From positions 1 to 25,292 of the forward strand of contig JBBHKE010000017.1 of assembly GCA_037447655.1 (NCBI GenBank): a stretch of DNA of 25,292 nt. The letters are read 5' to 3'. The position numbers and the translations under genes were made by a program. The stretch is from Zygnema cylindricum. Lineage: Eukaryota; Streptophyta; Zygnematophyceae; Zygnematales; Zygnemataceae. This document shows, piece after piece, positions 9,450 to 17,673 of the stretch. Each line of letters starts with the position of its first letter. The stretch's first letter is position 1. The notes beneath the pieces were generated by a model, which was given only the letters and a program-made list of their open reading frames with translations, was not told where the DNA came from and searched no databases.

Positions 9450-9635
9450 CTCCTTGGACCTCCCTATTTCTTGTTGGCCACCTTTTCTGTACACCACTAA
9501 CCCTAATCCTCTCCCTCTCCCCCCTCCTACCCCCCTCCCTCTCCCTCCACCCCTCCCTCCGCCCCTCCCTCTCCCTCTCCCTCCTCCTCCTCCTCCTCCT
9601 TGATCTCTTCCTCTTTGAGACTTTTTTTTTCCCAT
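4444..9635 (-). CDS. BMT5: BMT5-like (DUF2431) 25S rRNA uridine-N3-methyltransferase, complete seven-exon gene
   Basis: A SAM-dependent methyltransferase of the DUF2431/BMT5 family; yeast Bmt5 makes m3U in 25S rRNA in the nucleolus. Exons on the minus strand: 9635-9450, 9342-9136, 8951-8832, 8548-8446, 7378-7311, 5157-4970, 4546-4444. They total 975 nt in one frame: 324 residues plus TAA. Residues 1-62 start [10 protein letters not shown] and continue as Gly/Arg (RGG-like) repeats. Residues 63-131 are Lys/Ser/Asp/Glu-rich, typical of nucleolar proteins. Residues 132-143 are the SAM motif [12 protein letters not shown], 207-217 the hallmark [11 protein letters not shown], about 245-260 the [16 protein letters not shown] block, and 291-300 [10 protein letters not shown], with the end TFIFGPL. 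Length and motif order match the family. The site of methylation is inferred from the family only. Introns range from 107 to 2153 nt. A TTTATT (AATAAA on the sense strand) at 4386-4391 may be the poly(A) signal. Confidence 0.92.
4970..5157 (-). CDS. BMT5: BMT5 exon 6
   Basis: Acceptor CTCTTCTTCAG|AAAAAC, donor TTTCCCGG|GTAACT. It encodes [20 protein letters not shown], then [16 protein letters not shown] and [11 protein letters not shown](G). Two decayed copies of its first part lie upstream at exact 133-bp steps. Confidence 0.95.
5158..5430 (-). repeat. BMT5: Two decayed tandem copies of BMT5 exon 6 acceptor and 5' exon part (133-bp period)
   Basis: Sense-strand GAGCTT (5148-5143) of the real exon corresponds to GACCTC at 5281-5276 and GTGCTT at 5414-5409, exactly 133 and 266 bp away. 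Copy 1 keeps a good acceptor (TTGTTGCAG|AGAAAT) and reads [14 protein letters not shown]. Copy 2 reads [20 protein letters not shown] then MYVALA but lacks an in-phase acceptor. Both run into GA/CT repeat and are most likely pseudo-exons. Confidence 0.85.
5431..5545. repeat. GA-rich purine tract in BMT5 intron 5
   Basis: An imperfect (GGGAGA)n with a G-run at about 5500. On the sense strand of BMT5 it is pyrimidine, upstream of the exon 6 acceptors. Confidence 0.8.
6018..6195 (+). pseudogene. Copia-type gag N-terminal fragment
   Basis: From the ATG at 6018 the frame reads [16 protein letters not shown] and then [20 protein letters not shown]. This has the 'K.NG.(N/D)F..WK.Q....L....L...I.G' pattern of copia gag (DUF4219/UBN2-like). 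It dissolves into CT repeat after about 60 residues. No protease, integrase or reverse transcriptase follows. Confidence 0.6.
6193..6700. repeat. Long (CTCCCT)/(CTCGCC)n pyrimidine tracts
   Basis: Two blocks (6193-6340 and 6430-6692) of almost unbroken CT/CTCGCC repeat. The long reading frames across them (Ser-Pro, Leu-Ala or Glu-Gly repeats) are artefacts of the period-6 repeat. Confidence 0.9.
6800..6995. repeat. (GGGAGG/GGGAAA)n purine tract
   Basis: A purine tract on the + strand, opposite in polarity to the tracts on both sides (6193-6700 and 7075-7310), so adjacent tracts are mutually complementary. Confidence 0.85.
7075..7310. repeat. (CTCCCC)n pyrimidine tract abutting BMT5 exon 5 donor
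   Basis: A pyrimidine tract on the + strand, hence purine in the BMT5 transcript. It begins immediately downstream of the exon 5 donor. Confidence 0.85.
7311..7378 (-). CDS. BMT5: BMT5 exon 5 (68-nt exon with IIFNFPHVG)
   Basis: Acceptor TTTTCATAG|AATACA, donor AACATTCAG|GTGAGA. It encodes (E)[20 protein letters not shown] then [11 protein letters not shown] is the most diagnostic motif of the family. The exon is a small island between a sense-strand pyrimidine tract upstream and a purine tract downstream. Confidence 0.95.
7403..7600. repeat. (GAGAGG)n purine tract upstream of BMT5 exon 5
   Basis: A purine tract on the + strand, hence a long polypyrimidine tract in the transcript, 25 nt ahead of the exon 5 acceptor. 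Confidence 0.85.
7601..8445. other. AT-rich part of BMT5 intron 4
   Basis: Contains two CCCTAAA-like units near 7676-7690, a (TA)n stretch (8033-8067) and poly(A)/poly(T) runs. No conserved coding was seen. Confidence 0.6.
8446..8548 (-). CDS. BMT5: BMT5 exon 4
   Basis: Acceptor GATGTCCAG|AAATAT, donor GTTG|GTAAGA. It encodes [20 protein letters not shown] and then [14 protein letters not shown]. 'EIL.ELRE.G..V.FG.DATKL' is the conserved second block of DUF2431. Confidence 0.93.
8618..8690. repeat. (TA)n microsatellite in BMT5 intron 3
   Basis: More than 30 TA units in an almost uninterrupted run. Confidence 0.95.
8832..8951 (-). CDS. BMT5: BMT5 exon 3 (SAM-binding motif)
   Basis: Acceptor CGTTTTGCAG|AAAATT, donor CTCGAG|GTACCT; 40 codons. 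It encodes [20 protein letters not shown] and then [22 protein letters not shown] is the family's signature SAM-binding strand and loop. Confidence 0.95.
9136..9342 (-). CDS. BMT5: BMT5 exon 2 (Lys/Asp/Ser-rich linker)
   Basis: Acceptor TTTTTGCAG|AATTTG, donor GAACAG|GTAAAA; 69 codons. It encodes [12 protein letters not shown], a Ser/Asp/Glu stretch and [15 protein letters not shown]. The basic clusters could be nuclear or nucleolar localisation signals. The upstream intron is almost pure poly(T). Confidence 0.85.
9343..9449 (-). repeat. BMT5: Poly(T) intron 1 of BMT5 (poly(A) on + strand)
   Basis: The whole 107-nt intron between the donor GTATTTT and acceptor TTTTGCAG is T except for a short GTTTGTCCC island and two other bases. 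Homopolymer length here is prone to sequencing error. Confidence 0.85.
9450..9635 (-). CDS. BMT5: BMT5 exon 1 (MGKKK start and RGG-like repeats)
   Basis: ATG at 9635-9633, 62 codons, donor AAGGAG|GTATTT, phase 0. It encodes [12 protein letters not shown], a run of seven Gly, many GRGRGGG units, and then [14 protein letters not shown]. The Gly/Arg part comes from a (CCTCCC)-type repeat. The basic MGKKK start and correct phase into the Lys-rich exon 2 support it. The exon itself has no conserved domain. Confidence 0.75.
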
Positions 9636-10055
9636 TATAATATTTTTTATTCAATAAAAAAATTATTCCATAAAAAAATAAATTGAGAGAGCTATGAGAA
9701 ACAATGAAATTCTAAATTTCAAATTTTCAAATTTTCAAAACCACATCAGGAACATTTCGTGCGAAATTTCGCACGAAACAAGATAACGTGCGAATTTAAT
9801 TCAATTAGTTCGAAAACTTCCTGCCTTCAATTTCTTGATTTCTTCCGAGGAAATTTCCGTGCGGCCGCACGAAATCACTTTGACTATAAAATTATAAATC
9901 AATAAAACAAAAATTACAAAATCAATCGGATTCGCACGATTTTTTTAAGACCAGAGTGATGCGCACGATTTGCTGATTTCGTGCGGTATTTTGTACGGAT
10001 TATCCGCACTTTATCCAGACCTGTATTATGAGTTTATGTCTTAATGACGTTATTA
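9636..10055. promoter_or_regulatory. BMT5 upstream region with clustered CGCACG/CGTGCG palindromes
   Basis: Nine GTGCG/CGCAC cores lie between 9755 and 10010. They include a 24-bp perfect palindrome at 9755-9778 built on TTTCGTGCGAAA and a 14-bp perfect palindrome CGTGCGGCCGCACG at 9858-9871. The region lies just 5' of the BMT5 start. Either promoter elements or a decayed palindromic repeat would fit. Confidence 0.4.
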
Positions 10056-10060
10056 ACTGC

Positions 10061-10263
10061 AGTACTGTACCCTGTATCGCTATTAGGGTTAATAATTTTT
10101 TTGCCACTTAAAACATCTTTTATCCGTACAGATTTGTCCGATTTTCAGTTTGAAACCGCCAATCGGAAGCTGAGAATCTTACCGCTCAATCGCAACCGTC
10201 AGATCCACAATCGGACAAGTGTGTACGGAGAGAAAATGTATTAAGAGACGAAAAAAACAATAA
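10061..10263 (+). repeat. Palindromic repeat unit A (left part, interrupted by element 1)
   Basis: A unit with inverted arms: GCTATTAGGGTTAA ... CCACTTAAAACATCTTTT ... TTTGTCCGATT, and mirrored AATCGGACAAGTGTGTACGG plus GGAGAGAAAATGTATTAAG. Its right end (CACTAAAAGCGATTCAC) continues at 13961 after the inserted element. Confidence 0.8.
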
Positions 10264-11616
10264 GGCTGCGGCCCCATGTAGTTGTAACTTAGCGTACTTA
10301 CTTTGTATTTTAGCGCGGATCCGGCGGACCCGGATTTCAAGTGTCTCTATGTATTCTCTCGAAATTGTTACTTAAGTTTGTGACGATTGTATACGTCGAC
10401 AACGCCCGTGACGGCTGTCAACGTGTACATATCTGTTTTGTCGCACCGTATTTTTCGAAACTTTTCGAAGCGTCGCACAAATGCATCGCAATTTTTGAAA
10501 CGATTTGGTTTGTCTCGCGTCTTCTTGTGACATCGTAGACGTAGAGTTTTTACAGCCATGGATATGCAATTGCGTTTGCCTCTCCTGTTCGGCCGCCATG
10601 AATGGAAAAATAATTCTTTACGCCCTTGCAATTTTTTTTTTCTTCGCGCGTTTTTTGTATTCTTCCCAACGTCACTTGGCTCTCGCACGTGCGGTCACCT
10701 GAGCACTGTGCGACCCTCCCCTGCTGCCGCCAAAGTTGTGTCGCTGGTGCTTTCCCAGGCATCGTCCCTCCCCATCGCCACAATTGTAAAGGGCGCGTCT
10801 TCTTTTTTTTGTTCAACTGTCGAAATTCACGCATCTATGAATCTGAATATCTGCATATGTGCATATGATATATGCATACATATGGATCTTCAGTTCTCTG
10901 TGGATGCTCTGTTACTATTTTTTTTTTTTTTTATTTCCACCTTTTCATATATTCGGTTATAGTGTGATTATACTTAATATATTAGTCTGAAACCTACCAC
11001 AAAACTCCAAAAATTGCCAATAAGCTCACAAACTCACATTTATTTGGACATCTGGAACTTCTTCAAGAATTTTTTTTTTCATAAACTCTTGCAAATCTAG
11101 GCAGAACGGACCAGTAATTGTGCTAATAGATTTAAACCTGACTTTGTTTAAAATGCCAAACTCTCAGACTTAATCTCTATGTCAGTTCCGGTTTAATATC
11201 TAACCCTAAATTGGGAGGGGACATGATAGGTGTAAAAATCTCTGAAGTAACTAGTTGCAATTTACTAATTAGTTGTATTTAGCTGAAAATAGCATCTACT
11301 CTACATTATGTATTTGGGGAATACAGACTACATTACAGCTTCCTCTCCATCCCCTCCTCTCCCCGCCTCTTCCCTCGCTCCCCCCTTACGCTCCATCTCC
11401 CTCCTCTCCCTCCTCCTCCTCCTTCCTCCCCCCTCCGCTCTGTCTTTCTCTGTTGACACTGCACCTGCTCTTTTCTTAAAATTCTCAGAATTTTTTTTGT
11501 ATTTGTTACCCCTTCTTCCATAATTTCGAAACTGCTTTTTTTTTGTTTGCTTTTAATTGAAAAGCCACATTAAATTGGGTGATTTGCAGTTTTTGTTATG
11601 TCCCATTTTGAAGACG

Positions 11617-12095
11617 GCCGTACACAGTATTTAATGTGGAAGTAGGAGAGAAACAGATACCATTGTCAGACAGTGTGCTCAACATTTAGTGGGATGTGTG
11701 AGAGAGGCAAATGAGGAATACACGGTAATTACTGTGGATGCATGAGAGGAGCAAAACACATTGGCGTGGATATAATGGAGTGTCAAGAAACATTATCGTA
11801 TTTAGTGTGGATAATCAAGAGGGGCAAATTGAATGGTCGGACAGAGTACACAGTATTCTGTCAGAAGCAAATGACATTGTCAATGGTCACAGAATTTATT
11901 GCAGTTGTGAGATGGTCAGATAACATCATCAGAGAGTGTGCACAACATTTAGTGTACAAGTATTACAAGGGCAAAAAACTGTTACAGGACAAGTGCACAT
12001 TATTTAATGTGGATGTTTAAAAATGGCAAAAAACATTGTATTACAAATGCAGAGTATTTAGAGTGGATGTATGGGTGGGGCAAATAATAGGTTAA
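11617..12095 (+). repeat. Degenerate minisatellite inside element 1
   Basis: Repeated variants of ACAGTATTTAGTGTGGATGT, GAGAGGGGCAAA and CA.CATT at irregular spacing of roughly 45-100 bp. Units are much diverged. Confidence 0.6.
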
Positions 12096-13440
12096 TAATA
12101 GTAGATAAGTCGGACTTAAGATGAGCGAGCTTCAAAAAACAGTTCATGTCTCTAATGTTTAAGATTATTTTTTCAACTTACGCAAAGTCATTTTTTAGGG
12201 TATGACATTGAAAATATGCAGACAATCGAGCTGAAAAAAGAAACAGAAGGATTTTTTAGTAATCAATAAACAATCACAAATTTTAAAAGAAAATTACAAA
12301 ACCTCGAATTTAAATACAAGCGTAAAGGTCAACAGGAACATCCTAAAAAAAAATGTGAGCAGCAGTTGAAAACATGAACTTGAAATGGGATCTTTCAAAA
12401 ATAAGAAAAATAAAGAAGAAAAATAAAAGAACCGGTTTTCATAAGAAAAGTATCAACACAAGGAGAACAACCATCTTAAAGTTATCGTCCACAACGACAT
12501 AAACAAGAGCAAATTTCAATTGTTTTTATTACTATTTTTTTGTTATTATGTATCAAGTTAAAATCTTTGAAATAAACATGCTTAACTTAATTATCAACAC
12601 AAAGAAAAATCCGAAACGAAGACAAAAAAGAATATTAAGTTAAACAATACCTCACTTTGTTTTAATAAACCACACCGAATCACATTAATGTAATAAACCT
12701 AGCATTTTCGAGTTAAAAAAACTCATCTTGTATGGGTGAGGGAAGGAGGATGGAGTATCACTACAGCCTAGTTTTTTTAGGGTTTCCAAGATCCGTATGG
12801 GTGAGAGAGATCGATATCAGCCCAGCTTCGGCTTATTCTATGCCTCGGTCAAACAGAAAACTACACATTAAATTAAAAATCTCTTATTTTCTTTTCTATT
12901 TTTCTTCTAAACATCTTCTAAAATCTTTTTTAAACTCTCTTCTAAAACCTCTTTTAAACTCTCTTTGAACTCTGATTATAAGCAATTCTGTAAATAAATC
13001 AATCACATCGCGCAGAAGCTAACACAATAGGCATAAACCGAGCCTCCATTTCTGATTTACATTGCAGTTTCATTTCAGATTCAAAACTAAAAAAAGAAGT
13101 TAATATAAAAAGTTTTCAACAAAGAAAAATATCCTAACTCTTTCAGACAAAGCGTAAGAACTTCTCGGCCTCAGCTTTTTCCTTAGCTAAAAAGAGCAAG
13201 CAACAAAGATTTTATATTTTTTCTTTAAGGAAGAAAGAAGAAGAATGTTTTATTTTCCATTAAAATATAAAAACAATGTTAAGGCCATATTACGAGTCTC
13301 ACAATAAAACGTTAATTAGGGGAAAGTGTTGTATCAATGATTTTCCCCCGAAGACTAATTTTTAATGTGAAGAATGATTTTTTGAACCTTCCGCGGTAGT
13401 TAAAAACGTCGCTTTTAATATTTTCTCCCGCTCCCTCCCC
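12096..13440. other. AT-rich interior of element 1, nothing recognised
   Basis: Contains a short CTTCTAAAA(T/C)CT(C)TTTT series at 12900-12965 and two TATGGGTGAG copies near 12730 and 12797. No coding or RNA gene was recognised. Confidence 0.5.
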
Positions 13441-13957
13441 CTCCCCTTAAAGCTAACTTGTAGCAGAATGCGAAATGGTGTCGTTTGAAGGGGTGGATGG
13501 GACAAAAGGTGACAGTGGCGGTGAGGGCGAGTAGAAGTGGCGCCTTGGCAGATTTTTCACCTTTCTGTCAAAGGGCACTGCAGCTTCGAGACCCCCTGCA
13601 CAAAAACCGTACAAAGTGCATGCGGACAAAAACCAACAATCCTGTACTTTTTTTTTCGTCAAATATTTTTGAAAACTTTTCACAAGTGGGAGTATGTTTT
13701 CCTATTGGTGTAAATGGTTTTACTTAGCGTAAAACATATTGCCGATGTTGTTTATGAAAATTTTGAAGATGACGTGACAGTGGGTCGAAAAAACGCAAGA
13801 CGACAAATTTTCATACACCCTAAGTTCGAGAATGACGCAAATTGTACGTTACAAATTTGCGATTTCTTCGTACGGTCGCAACTTAGGCAGTACGGTGCTA
13901 AGTTATAAAGGAAAACGACAGAAAAAAATCCGAACTTAGCCACATGGGGCCGCAGCC

Positions 13958-14446
13958 TAACACTAAAAGCGATTCACAATTTACTGTACCCTGTATCGCT
14001 ATTAGGGTTAACAATTTTTTCGACACTTAAAACATCTTTTCTCCGTGCACACTTGTCCGATTTTTCAATTTGAGACGGCCAATCGAAAGCTGGGAATCTC
14101 ACCTTTCAATCGCGAGATCCACAATCCGACAATTGTGTACGGAGAAAAGATGTTTTAAGTGGAGAAAAAATAATCAACGCTAATAGCGATTCACGGTGTA
14201 TTTTCGCTATTAAGGTTATGTTTTTTCCACCACTTAAAAAAAAAAAATCAAAACACACGTGTCTTGTTTTCAATTGGAGACCGCCAGTTAGGAAGGTGAA
14301 ATCGAAACAAAATCTTAAATTTCAATCGCAACCGTCAGATTAATAATCAGACAAGTGTGCAAGGGGAAAAAATGTTTTGAGTGGCGTAAAAAAACATTAG
14401 CCATAATAGCGATACATTGTGTACTGTACACCGCGAATCGCAATTA
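13958..14446 (+). repeat. Palindromic repeat units (end of A, B, C, start of D) in tandem
   Basis: B (about 13985-14205) and C (about 14190-14440) each have a GTGTA..GCTATTA(G)GGTTA start, the ACTTAAAACATCTTTT/CTCCGTGCACACTTGTC arm, an AATCGCAACCGTCAGAT-type middle and the mirrored arm ending TAATAGCGAT. Units share ends, so they form a head-to-tail array. Confidence 0.8.
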
Positions 14447-15162
14447 GGGTAACCTTCCATCAGGCGTTCCCAGTAATCGTACGAACACGTTTACTGGCAG
14501 CAATATTTGTAACACCCTTCCATCAGGTCGCGCCAGTGAATGAGGTGTTAGATTGCGATTGGTACCACGTAGGACCTGTTGAGCCGCCCGGGAATAATCA
14601 TCATTTGCAAAAGGACAAAATCGCAGCTGCAAATGTGTACGGGCAGATGCCGATTAAAATATCCAGTAGCGTCACGCTCATGTACAATCTGAACGTTCTT
14701 AGGGTTGTTGTGGTATCAACGGCCACGAAAACCATTGCAAAATTAAAGTTTGTACAAATGTCCAAGAATGTACCATTTGTACGTGAATCGCTGTATCGCA
14801 CATTTATGAAGGAGACGTCACAGGATGTTCACAACCAAGTTTTTTTTGTCGTCGAACAGGCTGGCTATACAACCAAGATTTTTCTGTCGTCGAACAGGCT
14901 AGCTTTTATGTCACACGGTTCACTCCAATTGCCACATGTAAGTTTATTTCTTCACGTCTGTCGTGGATCGACTCTGACTTTACAAGTGGACCAAAACACG
15001 CGTCCATTAATAACAAACTCTCCTCCCGAGGACAGTCGGAGGAGACTAGCTACGTACTGGAAAGAAGAAGCGTTTGCGTTGAAAATTGAAAATCGGACGG
15101 TGGTATTTTTCTCCAAGAAGTCTGGAGAATCTCAACGAATTTTGAGTAAACATCTTTTGTAA
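14419..15162 (+). CDS. Open reading frame of 247 codons in element 3, unknown
   Basis: It starts 28 bases outside the element, in the host repeat, and covers most of it. No catalytic or zinc-binding pattern was recognised. It includes two copies of a 38-bp tandem duplication (CAACCAAG...GTCGTCGAACAGGCT at 14832 and 14870). It is probably a chance frame or a fragment. It is listed because it is long for an AT-rich region. Confidence 0.2.
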   Translation: MYCTPRIAIRVTFHQAFPVIVRTRLLAAIFVTPFHQVAPVNEVLDCDWYHVGPVEPPGNNHHLQKDKIAAANVYGQMPIKISSSVTLMYNLNVLRVVVVSTATKTIAKLKFVQMSKNVPFVRESLYRTFMKETSQDVHNQVFFVVEQAGYTTKIFLSSNRLAFMSHGSLQLPHVSLFLHVCRGSTLTLQVDQNTRPLITNSPPEDSRRRLATYWKEEAFALKIENRTVVFFSKKSGESQRILSKHLL

Positions 15163-15250
15163 AAAAAAAAAAAAAAAACAGTACGGCCTAGTACGGAAAG
15201 GTACTTTCTCCAGTAAACAACCCCACTTTTCGCCTGATGGAAGGTTACCC
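14447..15250. mobile_element. Element 3: 804-bp TIR element, TTA target duplication
   Basis: Perfect 20-bp terminal inverted repeats (GGGTAACCTTCCATCAGGCG at 14447-14466, its complement at 15231-15250) and a TTA duplication at 14444-14446 and 15251-15253. It is inserted in palindromic unit D. A second CCTTCCATCAGG copy lies internally at 14517. The TTA target suggests PIF/Harbinger type. It holds one long open frame of unknown nature. Confidence 0.75.
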
Positions 15251-15369
15251 TTAGTGTTAATATTTTTTTTGCCACTTAAAACATCTTTTCTCCGTACACA
15301 CTTGTCGGATTGTGGATCTGGCGGTGGCGATTGAAAGGTAAGATTCTCAGCTTTCTATTGACGGTCTTA
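15251..15369 (+). repeat. Palindromic repeat unit D, middle part
   Basis: TTAGTGTTAATATTTTTTTT, GCCACTTAAAACATCTTTTC and CCGTACACACTTGTCGG, then an inverted version of the unit A/B centre. It continues after element 2. Confidence 0.75.
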
Positions 15370-16143
15370 GGGTGTGTCCCCATGTGCATAAGGGTTTTTT
15401 TCTGTCGTTTTCCTGTAAAACTTAGCGTCGTACTGCCTAAGTTCCAACCGTACGAAGGAATCGCAAATTTGTAGAGTACAATTTGCGTCACCCTCGAACT
15501 TAGGATGTACGAAAAATTGTCGTCTTGTGTTTTTCGACCCACTTCGACGACAAAAAACGCCATCTTCAACCTTATCTTTAAAACACATGCGCGATGTGTT
15601 TTAAAACTAGGGATTTTATGTAAACAAATAGGAACACATATTCGCACGTGCCGTAATTGTCGAATTATTTCACACGATTTTCAAAGACAAAGGAAAGTAC
15701 GGAAGTCGCTATGTTTTGTCCGTTTGCATTTAATACGACAAAGAAAATTACACAATTTGTTTGGTTTTGTCCGTTTTTGTCCAGTACGGATTTTTTTTTG
15801 CAGGGGTCTCGAAATTCCGATGCCATTTCACGTCGACCGCACAGGAGACGCAAAGGCAAAGCGCAACTTCTTCAACCGTGAAACGGTACAGGGTGGAAGG
15901 CGGTACGTCTACAATGTCACGGTAAGACATGCGACATCACACAAGCAGTTCCAAAAAATAACGTCAGACAACACAGATTGTAGACGTTGACAGCCGTCAC
16001 AGGTATTGTCGACGTATACAATCGTCACAAACGTAACTTACGATACGTTCTTACACATAGGGGCACTTGAAAAGCGGGTCCGCCGGATCCGCGCTAAAAT
16101 ACAAAGTAAGTTCGCTAAGTTACAAGTACATGGGGACATACCC
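15370..16143. mobile_element. Element 2: 774-bp TIR element related to element 1
   Basis: Terminal repeats GGGTGTGTCCCCATGT / ACATGGGGACATACCC (15 of 16 match), TTA duplication at 15367-15369 and 16144-16146. The left end is similar to the inverted right end of element 1 (TTCTGTCGTTTTCCT, GCCTAAGTT, CGCAAATTTG) and the right end to its left end (TTAGCGCGGATCCGGCGGAC on the complement, CGACAA...TGACGGCTGTCAACG). It has no convincing coding region; the 161-codon frame at 15505-15990 lacks recognisable motifs. Confidence 0.75.
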
Positions 16144-16250
16144 TTAAACTGAAAATTGGACAAATGTGTACGGAGAAAATATGTTTTCAGTGGCGAAAAT
16201 TTTATTAACGCTAATAGCGATGCACGGAGTACCGTACGCTGGCTTTCTGA
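16144..16250 (+). repeat. Palindromic repeat unit D, right part
   Basis: AAACTGAAAATTGGACAAAT, GTGTACGGAGAAAATATG and TTATTAACGCTAATAGCGAT close the unit interrupted by element 2. Confidence 0.75.
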
Positions 16251-17521
16251 AATACAAAAATGAGCGGATCCGCACTGGCAAGATAAAAAAATAGCTATAT
16301 CGCTACATCGGTGACGATTGTTGCTGTCTTAGATTTTCTGTGCCAAAATGGAATATAATAAATGTGTCACGATCTGGAAATAGTAACCTTTATTGATTTC
16401 GATTGTCTTCAATGATGATATTTTTAATTTTTAAATCTTTTTCTTTTTTTTTCTTTTTTTTTCCCTTGGAAAAATCTCGCTAAAATACAGCCGGCATATC
16501 GTGGTACACTAACACTAATAAATCCTTAACCGCTAATAAAGATGAGCAATGTGGTAAAACTTCCTATTCACCAACATTGCCACAGTATTTTGTTAATATT
16601 TTGTACAATATTATTTCATCTTTTTCTTTTTTGCCAAAGTCCATGCAATTGTTAAAAAACTGCCAAAATTTCTTTATTCATTGCATTTCCAAAGATTTGC
16701 CAAGGGGAAAAAAAAAGGCAATCTTACGACGATAAAAACATCCTTTGATATTCTTAACTGATCAACAAAATCATTAAGGGCAATTTGCCTTAAAGAAGAT
16801 CGTGTTCCATAGCAATTTATTAAACCAAAAAATCCACAGAACCTAAAAAACCCTAAATATAACCCACTAAAAGAACCATTTCCTTGTCAAAAACCGGTCA
16901 AAAATAGGTCACACAAACTATTTGCCTTCAAAAAAACTAAGCAAACTCCTTGAAACCCTTTTTTCCCCATTTTTGGGCCATTCTTACAGCCTTAACTTTA
17001 ACACATAAACCCCAAAATGCCCGTATTGGGAGCGCCTGTGACTAGTGGCTTTAAAACTACACAATCGACGAGCTCCCTCTCCCTCTCCCTCTCCCCCTCC
17101 CTCTCCCTCTCCCTCTAATACTTACTTGATGAATGGAACATGAAAAACAGTTCCGTTTCCATTGACGGCACTAATTCTCTCTCCCTCAACTGTTTTTCTC
17201 CCACATTTTCATAAATTCCTCATCTCTCTCTCCACTCACAATGGAAAACCCTAACAACCCCAAAACCCTTAAAAAAAAAAAAACCTTCATTCCTCGAAAA
17301 CCATAGTCACTCTCCGTTTCGTCTCACATGTCTTACTTGTCAGCGGCAATTTCACGAAGTCGAGCATTTTGTCAAGTTTCTTAGAGTTTTTTCAAACCTT
17401 AAAAAAAAAAAAAGGGAATTACTCCATTCATTTTGATTCATTTCAATTCAATTCAATTAGATTCGATTAGATGCGATTCAATTCGATTCCATTCGATTCG
17501 GTTCGATTGGTCCGATACAAA
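16251..17521. other. 3' flank of ATIC, no gene recognised
   Basis: Contains a (CTCCCT)n tract (17071-17116), CCCTAAA-like pieces near 16850 and 17250, poly(A) runs, and a decayed (ATTCR)n pentamer series (about 17440-17510) directly after the ATIC stop. No coding frame over 60 codons with recognisable content. Confidence 0.6.
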
Positions 17522-17673
17522 CTAATGACGGAAATGTCGAACTCCCGTAACGAGCATGGAAACATTATATTTGTTACAACATTCGATGGCGTCCGAGTCT
17601 CTCACACTCCCCCCTGGCTGGGCTATCACCGTCACGCCCGACTTGCAAATAGTTTCCACGGCGTCTCCCCAGG
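17522..17673 (-). CDS. ATIC: ATIC last exon
   Basis: Acceptor ATATTGACAG|CCTGGG, stop TAG at 17524-17522. It encodes (A)[35 protein letters not shown] and [19 protein letters not shown] at the C-terminus is universal in PurH. Confidence 0.97.

Larger units (their letters stand above)
10264..13957. mobile_element. Element 1: 3.7-kb TIR element, PIF/Harbinger-like, non-autonomous
   Basis: Perfect 16-bp terminal inverted repeats (GGCTGCGGCCCCATGT at 10264-10279, its complement at 13942-13957) and a 3-bp TAA duplication at 10261-10263 and 13958-13960. It is inserted in palindromic unit A. About 240 bp at its left end and 400 bp at its right end match, in inverted orientation, the two ends of element 2. 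The interior (about 10690-13440) is AT-rich with a CT tract (11340-11440), a degenerate minisatellite and short Ser/Leu-rich chance frames. No transposase (DDE) or Myb-like protein was recognised. Confidence 0.75.

Noticed and set aside
9206-9640. Lys-rich + strand frame opposite BMT5 exons 1-2
   Set aside because: Shadow of the minus-strand coding exons and of the poly(A) tract; the minus strand has family motifs and splice sites.
10368-10834. Basic minus-strand frames in element 1 as a possible transposase or DNA-binding protein
   Set aside because: No DDE, HTH or zinc-finger pattern; several overlapping frames are equally open.
17440-17521. GGTTCGATTGG..CC as a tRNA T-arm
   Set aside because: Part of a decayed (ATTCR)n pentamer series; no acceptor stem or anticodon arm could be built around it.
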